This document shows positions 1-8,518 of a stretch of 64,000 nucleotides of DNA, piece after piece. Where the stretch lies: positions 62,001-126,000 of the forward strand of contig NZ_NQOG01000003.1 in assembly GCF_002270485.1 (NCBI RefSeq), given 5' to 3'. The translations under genes were made by a program, and so were the position numbers. The stretch comes from Anaerostipes hominis (ex Lee et al. 2021) (GTDB lineage: Bacteria > Bacillota > Clostridia > Lachnospirales > Lachnospiraceae). The notes beneath the pieces were generated by a model, which saw only the letters and a program-made list of their open reading frames with translations, searched no databases and had not been told where the DNA came from. Each line of letters begins with the position of its first letter. Within the stretch, counting starts at the first letter, position 1.

Positions 1-2903
1 ATCATCGGATTATCCATCATCCGCTGCATTTCCTCCTGGACACCGCCCCAGTACTGCTCTGCCGGGATACAACGGAAATGAAGGATCTCATCCAGCTTGT
101 CCGCGTCTGAGAAATAATGTCCGTGGAAATTGTAAAACGGCAGTGCGTCCGCGTCATATAAATCTTTGATCGTGATCCCCATCGGTTTCAGTTCCACTTC
201 CAGCTGCTCCCAGCATGCCAGGCGGTATCCTTTGCCGCTGCTCAGGTTATAGCCCTTCCTCCAGAAGGATTCCGGAACCCAGTCCTCACAGATATTTGCC
301 ATGCAGATACCGGATTCGATGGAGGTGCTCCATTCCAGCACACAGTTTGCCGGCTGGTGGAAGATGATAGGCTCTTCGCCTGCGCTCTCATTGCTTGGGT
401 GCTGGCCTGTCTGGCGGATGGATACCCAGTGCTTCAGGCCGGACTCAAATACCGCCATCTCGGAAAATACTTTCGAGAGCGCATAATAGTCAAATATGGA
501 TGGGTTGATAGGGTCTCCCACCCTGCCCCAATGGATGGGATAGGTTCTGTTTCCGGTTTCCGCCACGGTGCCCACATAGACAAAATGTACTTTATCCGGA
601 TCCGGTTGTTCCTTGATGGCCTTGATAATGCTTAACGTAGACCCGATATTGGTATAGAGTGTTTTTTCCGGGTACTTGTCTGCCGCGGGGGATACCATTG
701 CGCCGATATGCAGCACATAATCCGCCCCGTCCACAGCTCTCTTGATATCCTCATAATTTCCAAGGTCGCCCCAGCAGATTTCCAGATTCGGCCCCGCAAA
801 TTTTTTCATCTTTTTCCTGTTTACATCAGACGGCCTCGCGAACGCACGTACCTTAAAGCGGTTGCTCCGGCTCAGGAGCTGCTTTAAGGTCTCCTGCCCC
901 ATGGTTCCCGTCACACCGGTAACCATCACCAGTTTCTGGGGTTTTACCACATCCTGATACACCTCCGGGTCGTCAAAGGTGACAGCCGCTATATGGGCTT
1001 CCCTGACCGCGTCGATTGCCCTTCTCGCCTGTCCGGCATCGCCGACCTTCATATAGCCCGCACCGATTGCCCTTGCGCCCTCTTCAATTTCTTTTCCGCA
1101 TCTGGAAGCCGCGCCTACGGCAATCACCGCATGATCGCAGGGGAATTCCATAACCTCATCCCCTTTTTTGCCGATCACTTTGCCTTCCTCGATTGCCGTA
1201 ACAGTGATGTCAGTTACCGGCGTGATCCCTGCCGCGTAAATATGTTCCGTCACGCAGATTTTTCTCGGTGATCCTAAGTCCATACAGAACTCCGGCAGCA
1301 TTTCCAGGTCTGTTACCTGACAGCCTCTTTCAGCAAGGTATTCCGCCACTTCCATGCCCACCATGCCTCCGCCGATGACGACGATATTTCCACTTACAGA
1401 CACTTTTCCGCCCAATATATCATGAGAATTTACAACATGGGGCAGATCCGCGCCCGGTATCGGCGGAATGATCGGCTCCGCGCCAATCGCGTTGATCACG
1501 GTATGAGGATTGATCTCTGCGATCAGCTCCTTTGTCACGGTCGTATCCAGGCAGATATCCACGCACAGCTCCTCAGCCTGCCTTGCCATGGAAAGCACGG
1601 CATTTTTCATTTCTTCTTTTCTGGGTGCCTCTCCTGCAAGCACAAACTGCCCGCCTAATCGATCCGTTTTTTCACACAGGATGGGGTGATGGCCGCGCTT
1701 CTTTAAAACGATGGCCGCGTGCAGCCCACCGATTCCGCCTCCGGCAACCAGTACCGTCTCAGGCTGTTCCGTCTTCCTGATTGCGTATTCCTCTTCATAG
1801 CCCACAGCCGGATTTCTCAGGCAGGAAATCTGCGGCGTGTCCGTATTTTCAAAATAGTCATAGCATCCCTGGTCGCATCCGATGCAGTATGTAATATGAT
1901 CCAAGTCGCCCGCTTTTGCTTTGTTGCAAAAATCAGGATCCGCAAGCTGGGCACGTCCCATGACCACCATATCCACCTTGTCTTCTTCCAGATAAGATTC
2001 CGCCAGTGACGGGATGTTGATACGCCCAACCCCTACCGTCAGCATGCCCGTTTCTTTCCGTATGCGGGCCGCGTTTTCCACATTGAAGCCTCTGGGAAGA
2101 TCGATGGGCGGCACTTCATATTTTAACGCGGAGGAAAGGATATTTCCTCTGGAAACATCTAATACATCCACACCGGATTCTCCTGCCAGTTTGCAAAAAT
2201 CAATGACTTCTTCTATCGTAAGTCCGCCTTCCAGATCGTCATCCTGGGCGCCGATCCTCATGAATAACGGCATATCCTCCGGGATATTTTCCCGGATCGC
2301 CCGGATACATTCCAGCGGGAATTTTGCCCTGTTTTCAAAGGAACCGCCGTATTCATCCGTACGGTGGTTGATGCCGCCAGACAGGAACGAATGGGGGAGG
2401 TAAGTATGGGCGCAATGAAATTCGATACAGTCAAACCCTGCCTCCACAGCCCTTTTTGCCGCTTTTCCGTAGCTGTTCACCACTTCCTTTATGGTATCAA
2501 TGCCAATCCCCGGAATTGTCATTCCCGGCTCTACCTCCATATCGCTTGCCAGCAGGATCTGCGCCGTCTGATCCATGCCGACCGCCAGAGAGCCCTGCCA
2601 GAGCTGGATACCCGCTTTTCCGCCTTCCGCGTGGATGGCGTCCGTCAGCTTCTTCATGCCCGGGATAAACATATCGTCACTGATGGACAAAAACTGCCTG
2701 GGCGCGCTTGGCGTATGCACACTGCTGACTTCCACGATGTTCAGCCCGCTTCCCCCTTTTGCCCGCGCGGCATGGTAGTTGATCAGCTTGTCCGTGACAA
2801 AGCTGGTATTACCGGAAAACTTGGTTCCCATGGCAGGCATGATGACACGGTTTTTCAGTTCCATTCCCCTAATCCGGATCGGTGAGAATAATTTTTCAAA
2901 CAT
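1..2903 (-). CDS. Old-yellow-enzyme/FAD oxidoreductase fused to an NAD-dependent epimerase-type domain (partial, C-terminus beyond window)
   Basis: The reading frame is open from an ATG at 2903, behind a GGAGGAAG ribosome site, to the window edge, giving at least 967 residues without a stop. Three modules are visible. Residues 1 to about 370 form an FMN TIM barrel of the 2,4-dienoyl-CoA reductase/BaiCD class (RTDEYGGSFENR), followed by an Fe-S motif beginning CIGC near residue 339. A pyridine-nucleotide oxidoreductase module follows, with GGGIGG near 384 and GGGMVGM near 509. From about residue 660 there is an extended short-chain dehydrogenase (VTGVTGTMGQ) with a YALSK catalytic pair near 802. 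Family knowledge suggests NAD(P)H-driven reduction of an enoate-type substrate; the third module implies a second redox step on the same or a linked substrate, which is inference. It is divergent from the MerR gene at 3170 and has a MerR-style promoter. The substrate is unknown. Confidence 0.88.
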   Translation of the reverse strand, partial: MFEKLFSPIRIRGMELKNRVIMPAMGTKFSGNTSFVTDKLINYHAARAKGGSGLNIVEVSSVHTPSAPRQFLSISDDMFIPGMKKLTDAIHAEGGKAGIQLWQGSLAVGMDQTAQILLASDMEVEPGMTIPGIGIDTIKEVVNSYGKAAKRAVEAGFDCIEFHCAHTYLPHSFLSGGINHRTDEYGGSFENRAKFPLECIRAIRENIPEDMPLFMRIGAQDDDLEGGLTIEEVIDFCKLAGESGVDVLDVSRGNILSSALKYEVPPIDLPRGFNVENAARIRKETGMLTVGVGRINIPSLAESYLEEDKVDMVVMGRAQLADPDFCNKAKAGDLDHITYCIGCDQGCYDYFENTDTPQISCLRNPAVGYEEEYAIRKTEQPETVLVAGGGIGGLHAAIVLKKRGHHPILCEKTDRLGGQFVLAGEAPRKEEMKNAVLSMARQAEELCVDICLDTTVTKELIAEINPHTVINAIGAEPIIPPIPGADLPHVVNSHDILGGKVSVSGNIVVIGGGMVGMEVAEYLAERGCQVTDLEMLPEFCMDLGSPRKICVTEHIYAAGITPVTDITVTAIEEGKVIGKKGDEVMEFPCDHAVIAVGAASRCGKEIEEGARAIGAGYMKVGDAGQARRAIDAVREAHIAAVTFDDPEVYQDVVKPQKLVMVTGVTGTMGQETLKQLLSRSNRFKVRAFARPSDVNRKKMKKFAGPNLEICWGDLGNYEDIKRAVDGADYVLHIGAMVSPAADKYPEKTLYTNIGSTLSIIKAIKEQPDPDKVHFVYVGTVAETGNRTYPIHWGRVGDPINPSIFDYYALSKVFSEMAVFESGLKHWVSIRQTGQHPSNESAGEEPIIFHQPANCVLEWSTSIESGICMANICEDWVPESFWRKGYNLSSGKGYRLACWEQLEVELKPMGITIKDLYDADALPFYNFHGHYFSDADKLDEILHFRCIPAEQYWGGVQEEMQRMMDNPM

Positions 2904-2950
2904 TTTACTTCCTCCTGTTTTACTTCTGTTATAATTGTTATAATGAAATC

Positions 2951-2981
2951 ATTATATACCCTTCACCAAAGTGAATGTCAA
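2951..2981 (-). promoter_or_regulatory. MerR-type promoter with 19-bp spacer and internal operator
   Basis: On the minus strand, TTGACA (2981-2976) and TATAAT (2956-2951) are separated by 19 bp, the over-long spacing typical of MerR-activated promoters. The spacer holds the inverted repeat TTCAC-TTTG-GTGAA (2975-2962). The site faces the oxidoreductase gene starting at 2903 and lies next to the divergent MerR gene. Confidence 0.8.
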
Positions 2982-3095
2982 AAAGGGAAAATCAGACAAA
3001 TTTCTCAGACGTTTTTTCCTCTTTGCGCAGGATAAATTGGTCACTTTTTTGTAAATGAAATTTTATTGAAAAAAATACAGCACAAAAGTATACAG

Positions 3096-3124
3096 TTGAC
3101 TGCATACTTTTTACGGGTTATAAT
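3096..3124 (+). promoter_or_regulatory. Promoter of the MerR gene
   Basis: TTGACT at 3096 and TATAAT at 3119 are separated by 17 bp, a near-consensus vegetative promoter, 46 bases before the MerR start codon. Confidence 0.75.
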
Positions 3125-3169
3125 AAAAGCATATTTAGATACAATTCCGTAGGATAAGCTGGTGGAAAA

Positions 3170-4168
3170 ATGAGAATACAGGAAGTATCCCATAAGACTG
3201 GTATTACAAAGAGAAATATTCATTATTACATCAAACAAGGAATCATTACGCCGAAAATGAATCCGGCAAACGGTTATTATGATTTCTCGGAAGAAGACTG
3301 CCAAAAATTAGTCATGGTACGATATCTGCGGAACGCGGATTTCCCCGTATCCGCGATCCATTCCATTATCACCAATCCGCTGACAGCCAGCTATTATCTC
3401 AATCAGCACGCAAAGAAACTGCAGCAGGAAATTGCCTGCTTTAATAAAATCATTAACAGCCTGCAATATATGATGGAACATCTGTCCCTGGAACCTGATT
3501 TCGAGGAGCTTTTTTCTCTGGGCAATCATTCTGGGTTAAACAAATTATCCGATTCCTATAGCAGCGAGCGTTTCGACCAATATGACCTGACTTTTATCAA
3601 CCGTTTCCTTTGGGGTGGTTTTTTGCCGGAGGGCGAACTTACCGAATACCAAAAATTTCTTTGGGCAAAGCTCCAACAGACTACACTGGAACATCCGTCC
3701 GAAGACTATCGATCACTTTACGCCTTTATCAAAACTTTAAACCCCAGTGTCATTGATTCCATCTTTTCCCAGAAAAACGAACGGCATAGATATATTGCCA
3801 ATCTGGATGAAAAAGAAAAAGACATCTGCATCTCAAATATGGTCTCCGCAATAGAGGATATCCTGGAACATACCGAATACATCCGCCTTTGGAAAGAAAT
3901 CTATCCGGGATACTTCAGGCCTTTCGTACGTATACAGGCTTCAGAGCTAAGCAGGCTGGTATATGAATTCAGCCCTCTTTATCATGCCTATTTAGAAAAT
4001 ATCACTGATGTCTGCGAAAGGCTTTACCAGTATTTGCGCACTGCCTCCGGGGCAGGCTTGTCAGACAGGCTCCACAAAGCCCTGGATGGCTCGCTGGATA
4101 TTGAAAACGCGAATCATGGAGAATTGGAGGCTCTGTTCTCTCTGCCTGAAAGTTATATAATTTTCTAA
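3170..4168 (+). CDS. MerR-family transcriptional regulator
   Basis: The product has 332 residues. Residues 1-70 form a winged helix-turn-helix of the MerR type (MRIQEVSHKTGITKRNIHYY, then NGYYDFSEED). A helical linker follows, and then a long C-terminal region of about 220 residues that I cannot assign and that is much larger than a minimal MerR sensor domain. It probably binds an organic ligand and untwists the 19-bp-spacer promoter of the divergent oxidoreductase gene. That role is inferred from gene position and the promoter geometry at 2951-2981. It is one of the few plus-strand genes in the window and has its own near-consensus promoter. Confidence 0.85.
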   Translation: MRIQEVSHKTGITKRNIHYYIKQGIITPKMNPANGYYDFSEEDCQKLVMVRYLRNADFPVSAIHSIITNPLTASYYLNQHAKKLQQEIACFNKIINSLQYMMEHLSLEPDFEELFSLGNHSGLNKLSDSYSSERFDQYDLTFINRFLWGGFLPEGELTEYQKFLWAKLQQTTLEHPSEDYRSLYAFIKTLNPSVIDSIFSQKNERHRYIANLDEKEKDICISNMVSAIEDILEHTEYIRLWKEIYPGYFRPFVRIQASELSRLVYEFSPLYHAYLENITDVCERLYQYLRTASGAGLSDRLHKALDGSLDIENANHGELEALFSLPESYIIF

Positions 4169-4358
4169 AAGCCTGTTTATAGCTCAGAGACTTTTTCCAA
4201 TATACGCAGAAAGCCGGAAAACTATATGATAAAGTATTTAACACTTCCACTAAAATCTAACTAAACTGGAACATATTTTTTACCAATTTTAAAATAGTAC
4301 TTCCGTTTAATATGAAAAAATCTACAGACAGCATTTATAAACTTCCTCGCTAACTTCT

Positions 4359-4420
4359 AATTGAACAAAATCGCTGCGCGATGGCCTGTCAAGGCTGTGG
4401 CATAGCGATTTTGTTCAATT
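4359..4420. repeat. Perfect 17-bp inverted repeat in a long intergenic region
   Basis: Arms 4359-4375 and 4404-4420 are perfectly complementary (AATTGAACAAAATCGCT), and the 28-nt loop can itself pair through GCC/GGC. No T-tract follows on either strand, so it is not a typical terminator. It may be a small-RNA fold, a MITE-like remnant or a regulator site. The rest of 4169-4619 shows nothing I recognise. Confidence 0.6.
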
Positions 4421-4619
4421 CGTATTTGTCTTATTATACAGTATTTCAGTTCAGAAGTATAGCAGTGCATATATACTTCAAAGGAACTTTGCCTACAGTC
4501 CAAAGCATGCGTAAAAGAATACTATAATTGATTCAGTTTTTAAACTTTAACATATGTGTTCGTCATTTCTGTATCTGAGTATAATCTATACCTCTCTACC
4601 TTTTATGGCAGAGCTAGCA

Positions 4620-4658
4620 CAAAAAAGACTTATCTGCTTTTATACAAATAAGTCTTTT
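4620..4658 (-). terminator. Rho-independent terminator of the flavodoxin gene
   Basis: AAAAGACTTAT (4658-4648) pairs with ATAAGTCTTTT (4633-4623) and is followed by Ts on the minus strand, 46 bases past the flavodoxin stop. Confidence 0.7.
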
Positions 4659-4703
4659 CTACATTTAAGGTCTATTTATCACTTTAAAGAGCTGCTAGCT
4701 TTT

Positions 4704-5183
4704 CTAAAATCTCAGACTATCAAACCATACTTTTATTTCATTTTCACTCACATTTACATCAAATCTCTTACCATCCTTTAGTATCGCACCCGGACAGGAG
4801 GACTCCAATTCAGCGTTGGTATTGCCCATCCCGCTGCTTCCAGATGTTGCCACTGGAATAATAATCTTGTCATTCCAGTCATACTGTTCCAAAAACGTAT
4901 TAATAATTGTAGGAGCAACGTACCACCAGATGGGAAAAGCAAGAATCAGAATTTTGATATTTTCTATATCCTCCAGTTTATTAGCAACCTTCGGTCTGAA
5001 TGACTTATCATTCATCTCCACACTGCTCCGGCTATTTTTATTCATCCAATCAAGATCCGCAGAGGTATATGGTATTTCCGGACAAATTTCATGCAAATCC
5101 CCACCTACTACGTTCGCAATTTTCTTTGCCAGTTTTGCAGTTGTTCGTGTTGCTGAAAAATATGCTACTAATATTTCACTCAT
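4704..5183 (-). CDS. Flavodoxin
   Basis: The product has 159 residues. I chose the ATG at 5183 because CAGGAGGT sits just upstream and the protein then begins MSEILVAYFSATRTT, the FMN phosphate loop of short-chain flavodoxins. The segment ILAFPIWWYVAP carries the aromatic residues that stack on the flavin, and a C-terminal TSGSSG loop is present, so the fold looks complete. It is a one- or two-electron carrier, probably cytoplasmic; its partner is not evident. A second, broken copy lies at 5350-5625, and the two share the segment SRSSVEM, so they are paralogues from a duplication or from related donors. Confidence 0.88.
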   Translation of the reverse strand: MSEILVAYFSATRTTAKLAKKIANVVGGDLHEICPEIPYTSADLDWMNKNSRSSVEMNDKSFRPKVANKLEDIENIKILILAFPIWWYVAPTIINTFLEQYDWNDKIIIPVATSGSSGMGNTNAELESSCPGAILKDGKRFDVNVSENEIKVWFDSLRF

Positions 5184-5349
5184 AATTCTAACCTCCTGTT
5201 TCATATAATAAATTAACGATTTTTCGCCCACATCTCGGCAGTTCTCACACTGTCTCATCTATACAAACGCTATACACATTTTTTTCTATCATCTGTGTAT
5301 GCTGTAATAAATACTTATATAATTATAACACAATACACACGATACACCA

Positions 5350-5625
5350 TCATAAACAATACTGCATTTTAGGATATCCAAGAAAAATGAAATCATAGTT
5401 TCCAATTTCCTCACTTTGATCAGCGATTGCGGGCCGATAGCTCTGATCGCTCATCTCCACAGAACTGCGGGACTTTTTGTCCGTCCAGTTCAAATCATCT
5501 TTTGTATACGGAACTTCCGGCTTAATTTCGTAAATATCTGCATGTGCCGCTTCTGCCAGCGCCTGGGCGGCCTTTTTTGTTGTACCTGTTGCCGAAAAAT
5601 AGGCAACTAATATTTTTTTATTCAT
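5350..5625 (-). pseudogene. C-terminally truncated flavodoxin
   Basis: The frame encodes 91 residues. It starts with a clean flavodoxin N-terminus (KKILVAYFSATGTT) and reaches the first flavin-stacking loop (FIFLGYP), then runs into unrelated residues and stops. An intact relative next door is 159 residues, so the last half, including the second FMN loop, is missing, and no remnant of it is visible in 5184-5349. It lies 21 nt after the flavoprotein gene at 5647 and probably shares its transcript. It is very unlikely to bind FMN. Confidence 0.8.
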
Positions 5626-5646
5626 TGTATCCCTTCTTTCTGGTCA

Positions 5647-6264
5647 TTACCTGATAAAATTTGTCCGTTTGAATGTTTCCTTCTCAGGCAATCCATATGC
5701 TTCCCTTCCGAGAGCAATGCTTTTCATAAGGAAAGCCATATTTTTCGCCAGAGTTCTCATCGTCTGCAGTCCTTCTTCATCCTGGCCGGCCTCACCGGGC
5801 TCTCTGCCGTGTATGCTGTTCCAGTATTGGCTGGATGCAACTGGCATCCCTGTAATCGTAAAATATTTGTTCAGCTGGTCAAACGTGGCGGATAAGCCTC
5901 CGCGTCTTGCTGCCACAGCACATGCACCGACCTTCATGGTCTTATCAAATTGTGTGCTGTAAAACAGCCGATCAAGAAAGGCACTCAGTGTAGCATTTGC
6001 CGAAGCATAATAGACCGGACTGGCTACCACCAGCCCATCACATTCTTCGAATTTCGGTGCTGTCTCATTGACGATATCATTAAATACACATTTCCCTTTT
6101 TCCACACAGGAATTACAGGCCACACATCCTCTGATATCCTTGCTTCCTACTTGGACTATCTCAGTTTTAATGCTTTCTTCCAAAAATATCTTTTCCATTT
6201 CATGCAGTGCCACATATGTATTCCCCCTTGAGTGAGGACTCCCATTGATCATTAATACCTTCAT
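5647..6264 (-). CDS. NADPH-dependent FMN reductase-type iron-sulfur flavoprotein
   Basis: The product has 205 residues. The N-terminus MKVLMINGSPHSRGNT is the FMN-phosphate loop of the flavodoxin-like NAD(P)H reductases. A compact cysteine motif follows (CVACNSCVEKGKC, residues about 47-59), as in Fe-S flavoproteins, and then SPVYYASANATLSAFLDR, the conserved second flavin loop. The family reduces flavins, quinones or small oxidants, often under stress; the substrate here is unknown. It is the first gene of a unit with the broken flavodoxin. The start has a GGAGG site and a MerR-style promoter at 6286-6316, which suggests induction by an electrophile or oxidant (inference). Confidence 0.85.
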   Translation of the reverse strand: MKVLMINGSPHSRGNTYVALHEMEKIFLEESIKTEIVQVGSKDIRGCVACNSCVEKGKCVFNDIVNETAPKFEECDGLVVASPVYYASANATLSAFLDRLFYSTQFDKTMKVGACAVAARRGGLSATFDQLNKYFTITGMPVASSQYWNSIHGREPGEAGQDEEGLQTMRTLAKNMAFLMKSIALGREAYGLPEKETFKRTNFIR

Positions 6265-6285
6265 AATGAAACCTCCTTTTATTAT

Positions 6286-6316
6286 AGGATACTCCCTAGA
6301 GTCAACTCCATGTCAA
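6286..6316 (-). promoter_or_regulatory. MerR-type promoter/operator of the flavoprotein unit
   Basis: On the minus strand, TTGACA (6316-6311) is followed by a 19-bp spacer and then TATCCT (6291-6286). The spacer begins TGGAGTTGACTCTAGGG, an imperfect palindrome close to the TTGGAGT-AACTCCAA operators I know from MerR-family regulators. A second TATAAT at 6286-6281 is also possible. No MerR gene adjoins it; the nearest is at 3170. Confidence 0.7.
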
Positions 6317-6353
6317 GAATTTTTTGCCCCATAAATTACCACACTCATTTTAT

Positions 6354-6367
6354 CGAACACACGTTTC
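6354..6367 (+). promoter_or_regulatory. LexA (SOS) box before dinB
   Basis: CGAACACACGTTTC matches the Gram-positive SOS consensus CGAAC-RNRY-GTTYC at every defined position. It lies 20 bp upstream of a TATACT -10 element (6387-6392) and 51 bp before the dinB start. Confidence 0.8.
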
Positions 6368-6417
6368 CTTGCCGTATCAGCTGTGCTATACTCAAATCAG
6401 AAAGGAGTGTCGTATTT

Positions 6418-7677
6418 ATGGAGAAATCAATCTATGCATGTATTGACCTGAAAAGCTTTTATGCTTCAGTGGAAGCTGCCGAACGGAAACTCGACCCATT
6501 TAAAGAAAACCTCGTGGTCGCCGATCCGTCCAGAGGCCGGGGTGCCATATGCCTCGCCGTCACGCCGGCCCTGAAATCTCTTGGAATCAAAAACCGCTGC
6601 CGTCTTTTTGAAATTCCGGAAACTGTGACATATATCACTGCAAAGCCGCGGATGAAGCTCTATATGGAATATTCCGCCCGGATCTACTCCATTTATTTAA
6701 AATATGTCAGCAAAGAAGATATTCATGTTTATTCCATTGACGAATGCTTCCTGGATTTCACGCCTTATCTGCATACGTATGGAAAAACTCCGAAAGAAAT
6801 GGCGGTCATGCTGACGGATGCAGTCCGCAGAGAAACCGGAATCTGTGCCACGGCAGGCATCGGCACAAACCTGTTTCTGGCAAAGGTCGCTCTGGATATC
6901 ACCGCAAAGCATTCTCCGGATCATATCGGTTATCTGGATGAAAAAGAATTTAAGAGGACCATCTGGCATCACCGCCCAATCACAGATATATGGAATATCG
7001 GAAAAGGCATCGCCGCCAGGCTCAGCCGTTATGGCATTTACGATCTTTACGGGACAGCACATATGGATGAAAAGCTTCTCTATAAAGAATTCGGTGTCAA
7101 TGCAGAGTTTCTGATCGACCATGCCCACGGGAGGGAGCCGTGTACCATAAAAGAAATTCATGATTATGAGTCTAAAAGCCACTCTGTTTCCCAAAGCCAG
7201 ATCCTCTTTGAAGATTATTCTTATGACAATGCTCTTCTAGTCCTCAAAGAGATGACAGATGCACTGGCTCTGGAACTCAGGAGCCGTCATCTGACAACCG
7301 ATTCCATTTCCATGTCCGTCGCATACTCCAAAAGAGAACTCTCTCCGTCCGGCGGCACCAGGAAACTTTCGGAGCGGACCGATTCCTATCGGGAACTCTC
7401 CCATGAATTTGAACGTTTCTTTCACCAGACTGTGCAGAGGGGCATTCCCATCCGCAAAATCTCTGTCGGTGCAAATCATGTGGAGGAGACTTCCTTCCGG
7501 CAGCTTCATCTGTTTTCGGATATGGAAAAAGCTGAAAAGGAACAGCATCTGCAGGATGCCGTCCTTTCCATTAAGCATCGGTTCGGAAAAAATGCCGTGG
7601 TGCGGGGAATGAGCCTGTATGAAAAAGCAACTGCCAGAAAACGCAATACTTTAATCGGAGGCCACAATGAAAGCTGA
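6418..7677 (+). CDS. dinB: Y-family DNA polymerase (DinB/UmuC type)
   Basis: The product has 419 residues from the ATG at 6418, which follows an AAAGGAGTG site; upstream in-frame ATGs lack one. Motifs in order are YACIDLKSFYASVE (first catalytic Asp), YSIDECFLDF (Asp-Glu pair, with Cys in the place often held by Ala), the helix-hairpin-helix region (WNIGKG), and a C-terminal little-finger domain. It performs error-prone translesion synthesis at stalled forks. It belongs to the branch that travels with a YolD-like partner, and that partner overlaps its stop codon. Expression is probably SOS-induced through the LexA box at 6354. Confidence 0.92.
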   Translation: MEKSIYACIDLKSFYASVEAAERKLDPFKENLVVADPSRGRGAICLAVTPALKSLGIKNRCRLFEIPETVTYITAKPRMKLYMEYSARIYSIYLKYVSKEDIHVYSIDECFLDFTPYLHTYGKTPKEMAVMLTDAVRRETGICATAGIGTNLFLAKVALDITAKHSPDHIGYLDEKEFKRTIWHHRPITDIWNIGKGIAARLSRYGIYDLYGTAHMDEKLLYKEFGVNAEFLIDHAHGREPCTIKEIHDYESKSHSVSQSQILFEDYSYDNALLVLKEMTDALALELRSRHLTTDSISMSVAYSKRELSPSGGTRKLSERTDSYRELSHEFERFFHQTVQRGIPIRKISVGANHVEETSFRQLHLFSDMEKAEKEQHLQDAVLSIKHRFGKNAVVRGMSLYEKATARKRNTLIGGHNES

Positions 7678-7969
7678 CCGGGCAAGACAATTTCTTCCGT
7701 TTGCCGCTTTAAGAGGTTTTGATGAAATGCTCCGCGAGATAGAAAAGCAGTCAGTTCCAAAAAAAGAATTGACGGAAGAGGAATTAAGACTTTTAAATCA
7801 AAAAATAAAATCGATTGGCAAAGGATCGAATATATGCATTGTTCATTACGAAAAAAGTGCATATGCAGAGACAAAAGGAAAAGTATCTTTTATTGATCCG
7901 GTATTCCGCAGAATCTTCGTCGGAGAAAAAAGTATTTCTTTTGACGATATCCAGAGTATATCCGATTAA
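7667..7969 (+). CDS. YolD-like protein
   Basis: The product has 100 residues and begins MKADRARQFLPFAALRGF, the hallmark of YolD-like proteins; the remainder is a small beta-rich domain. Its ATG lies inside the 3' end of dinB, an 11-nt overlap that suggests coupled translation. YolD-like proteins are thought to act as partners of UmuC-type Y-family polymerases. It shares the SOS-regulated transcript. Confidence 0.85.
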   Translation: MKADRARQFLPFAALRGFDEMLREIEKQSVPKKELTEEELRLLNQKIKSIGKGSNICIVHYEKSAYAETKGKVSFIDPVFRRIFVGEKSISFDDIQSISD

Positions 7970-7985
7970 TAGCTGCAAAAGCATA

Positions 7986-8367
7986 TTATTTCTCCTTTTT
8001 GCTGAATTTGACTGCTCCAAAAATCAGCCAGCCAATGCCAATCAGGGTAATGCCGATAGATATACCTTCGGATACGCCAAATATAAACTGCGAAGCATCG
8101 GACGTCATATCCTTTAACTGCGTGAGAGGCATCAGGCGTCCGACGAACAGCAGCAGCAAACCGATGCACACATCTTTCAGTGATCTTAAATGCTGGCAGC
8201 TCCCTAACATTGTTTTCATATTCTGTTCACTGGCTTCCGGCAGCTGTGTACTCTCTATATCATGTCCCGCCACAAGCTTCATTTGTAATGCCGAGCAGCT
8301 CAGCCTGTGTCAATCCCTGTGCTTTTCCTTTACATTTTATGTGATTTCCGATTTTTTGTATATCCAT
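7986..8367 (-). pseudogene. XRE-type regulator with membrane tail, internally deleted and frameshifted
   Basis: An ATG at 8367 behind AAGGAGG starts MDIQKIGNHIKCKGKAQGLT, the first half of an XRE helix-turn-helix, which stops after 35 residues. In a second frame, from about 8282 to 7986, the sequence continues with STQLPEASEQ and two hydrophobic segments (VCIGLLLLFVG and ISIGITLIGIGWLIFG) ending in KKEK. In intact relatives the helix-turn-helix and a two-helix membrane tail are one protein, so the middle has been deleted with loss of frame. The 98-residue membrane piece could still be translated, but it lacks a ribosome site. Confidence 0.65.
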
Positions 8368-8457
8368 AACTGCCTCCTTGATACTGTTTATTGTGCCTTA
8401 GATTTTTATGAAATACTATCTACCTGTGGTAGAATTCCGGCAGATAAAAGAGAAAAA

Positions 8458-8488
8458 GAATGTGAAGTCCTTTAAACCTTACACATTC
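8458..8488 (-). terminator. Terminator of the EIIA gene
   Basis: GAATGTGTAAG (8488-8478) pairs with CTTCACATTC (8467-8458), followed on the minus strand by a T-rich run. Confidence 0.7.
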
Positions 8489-8518
8489 TTCTTCATGGCC
8501 GATATTATTTTGCCTTTA

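Noticed and set aside
1-2885. Several plus-strand open frames of 60-173 codons
   Set aside because: They are shadows of the large minus-strand oxidoreductase, lack ribosome sites and encode no recognisable motifs.
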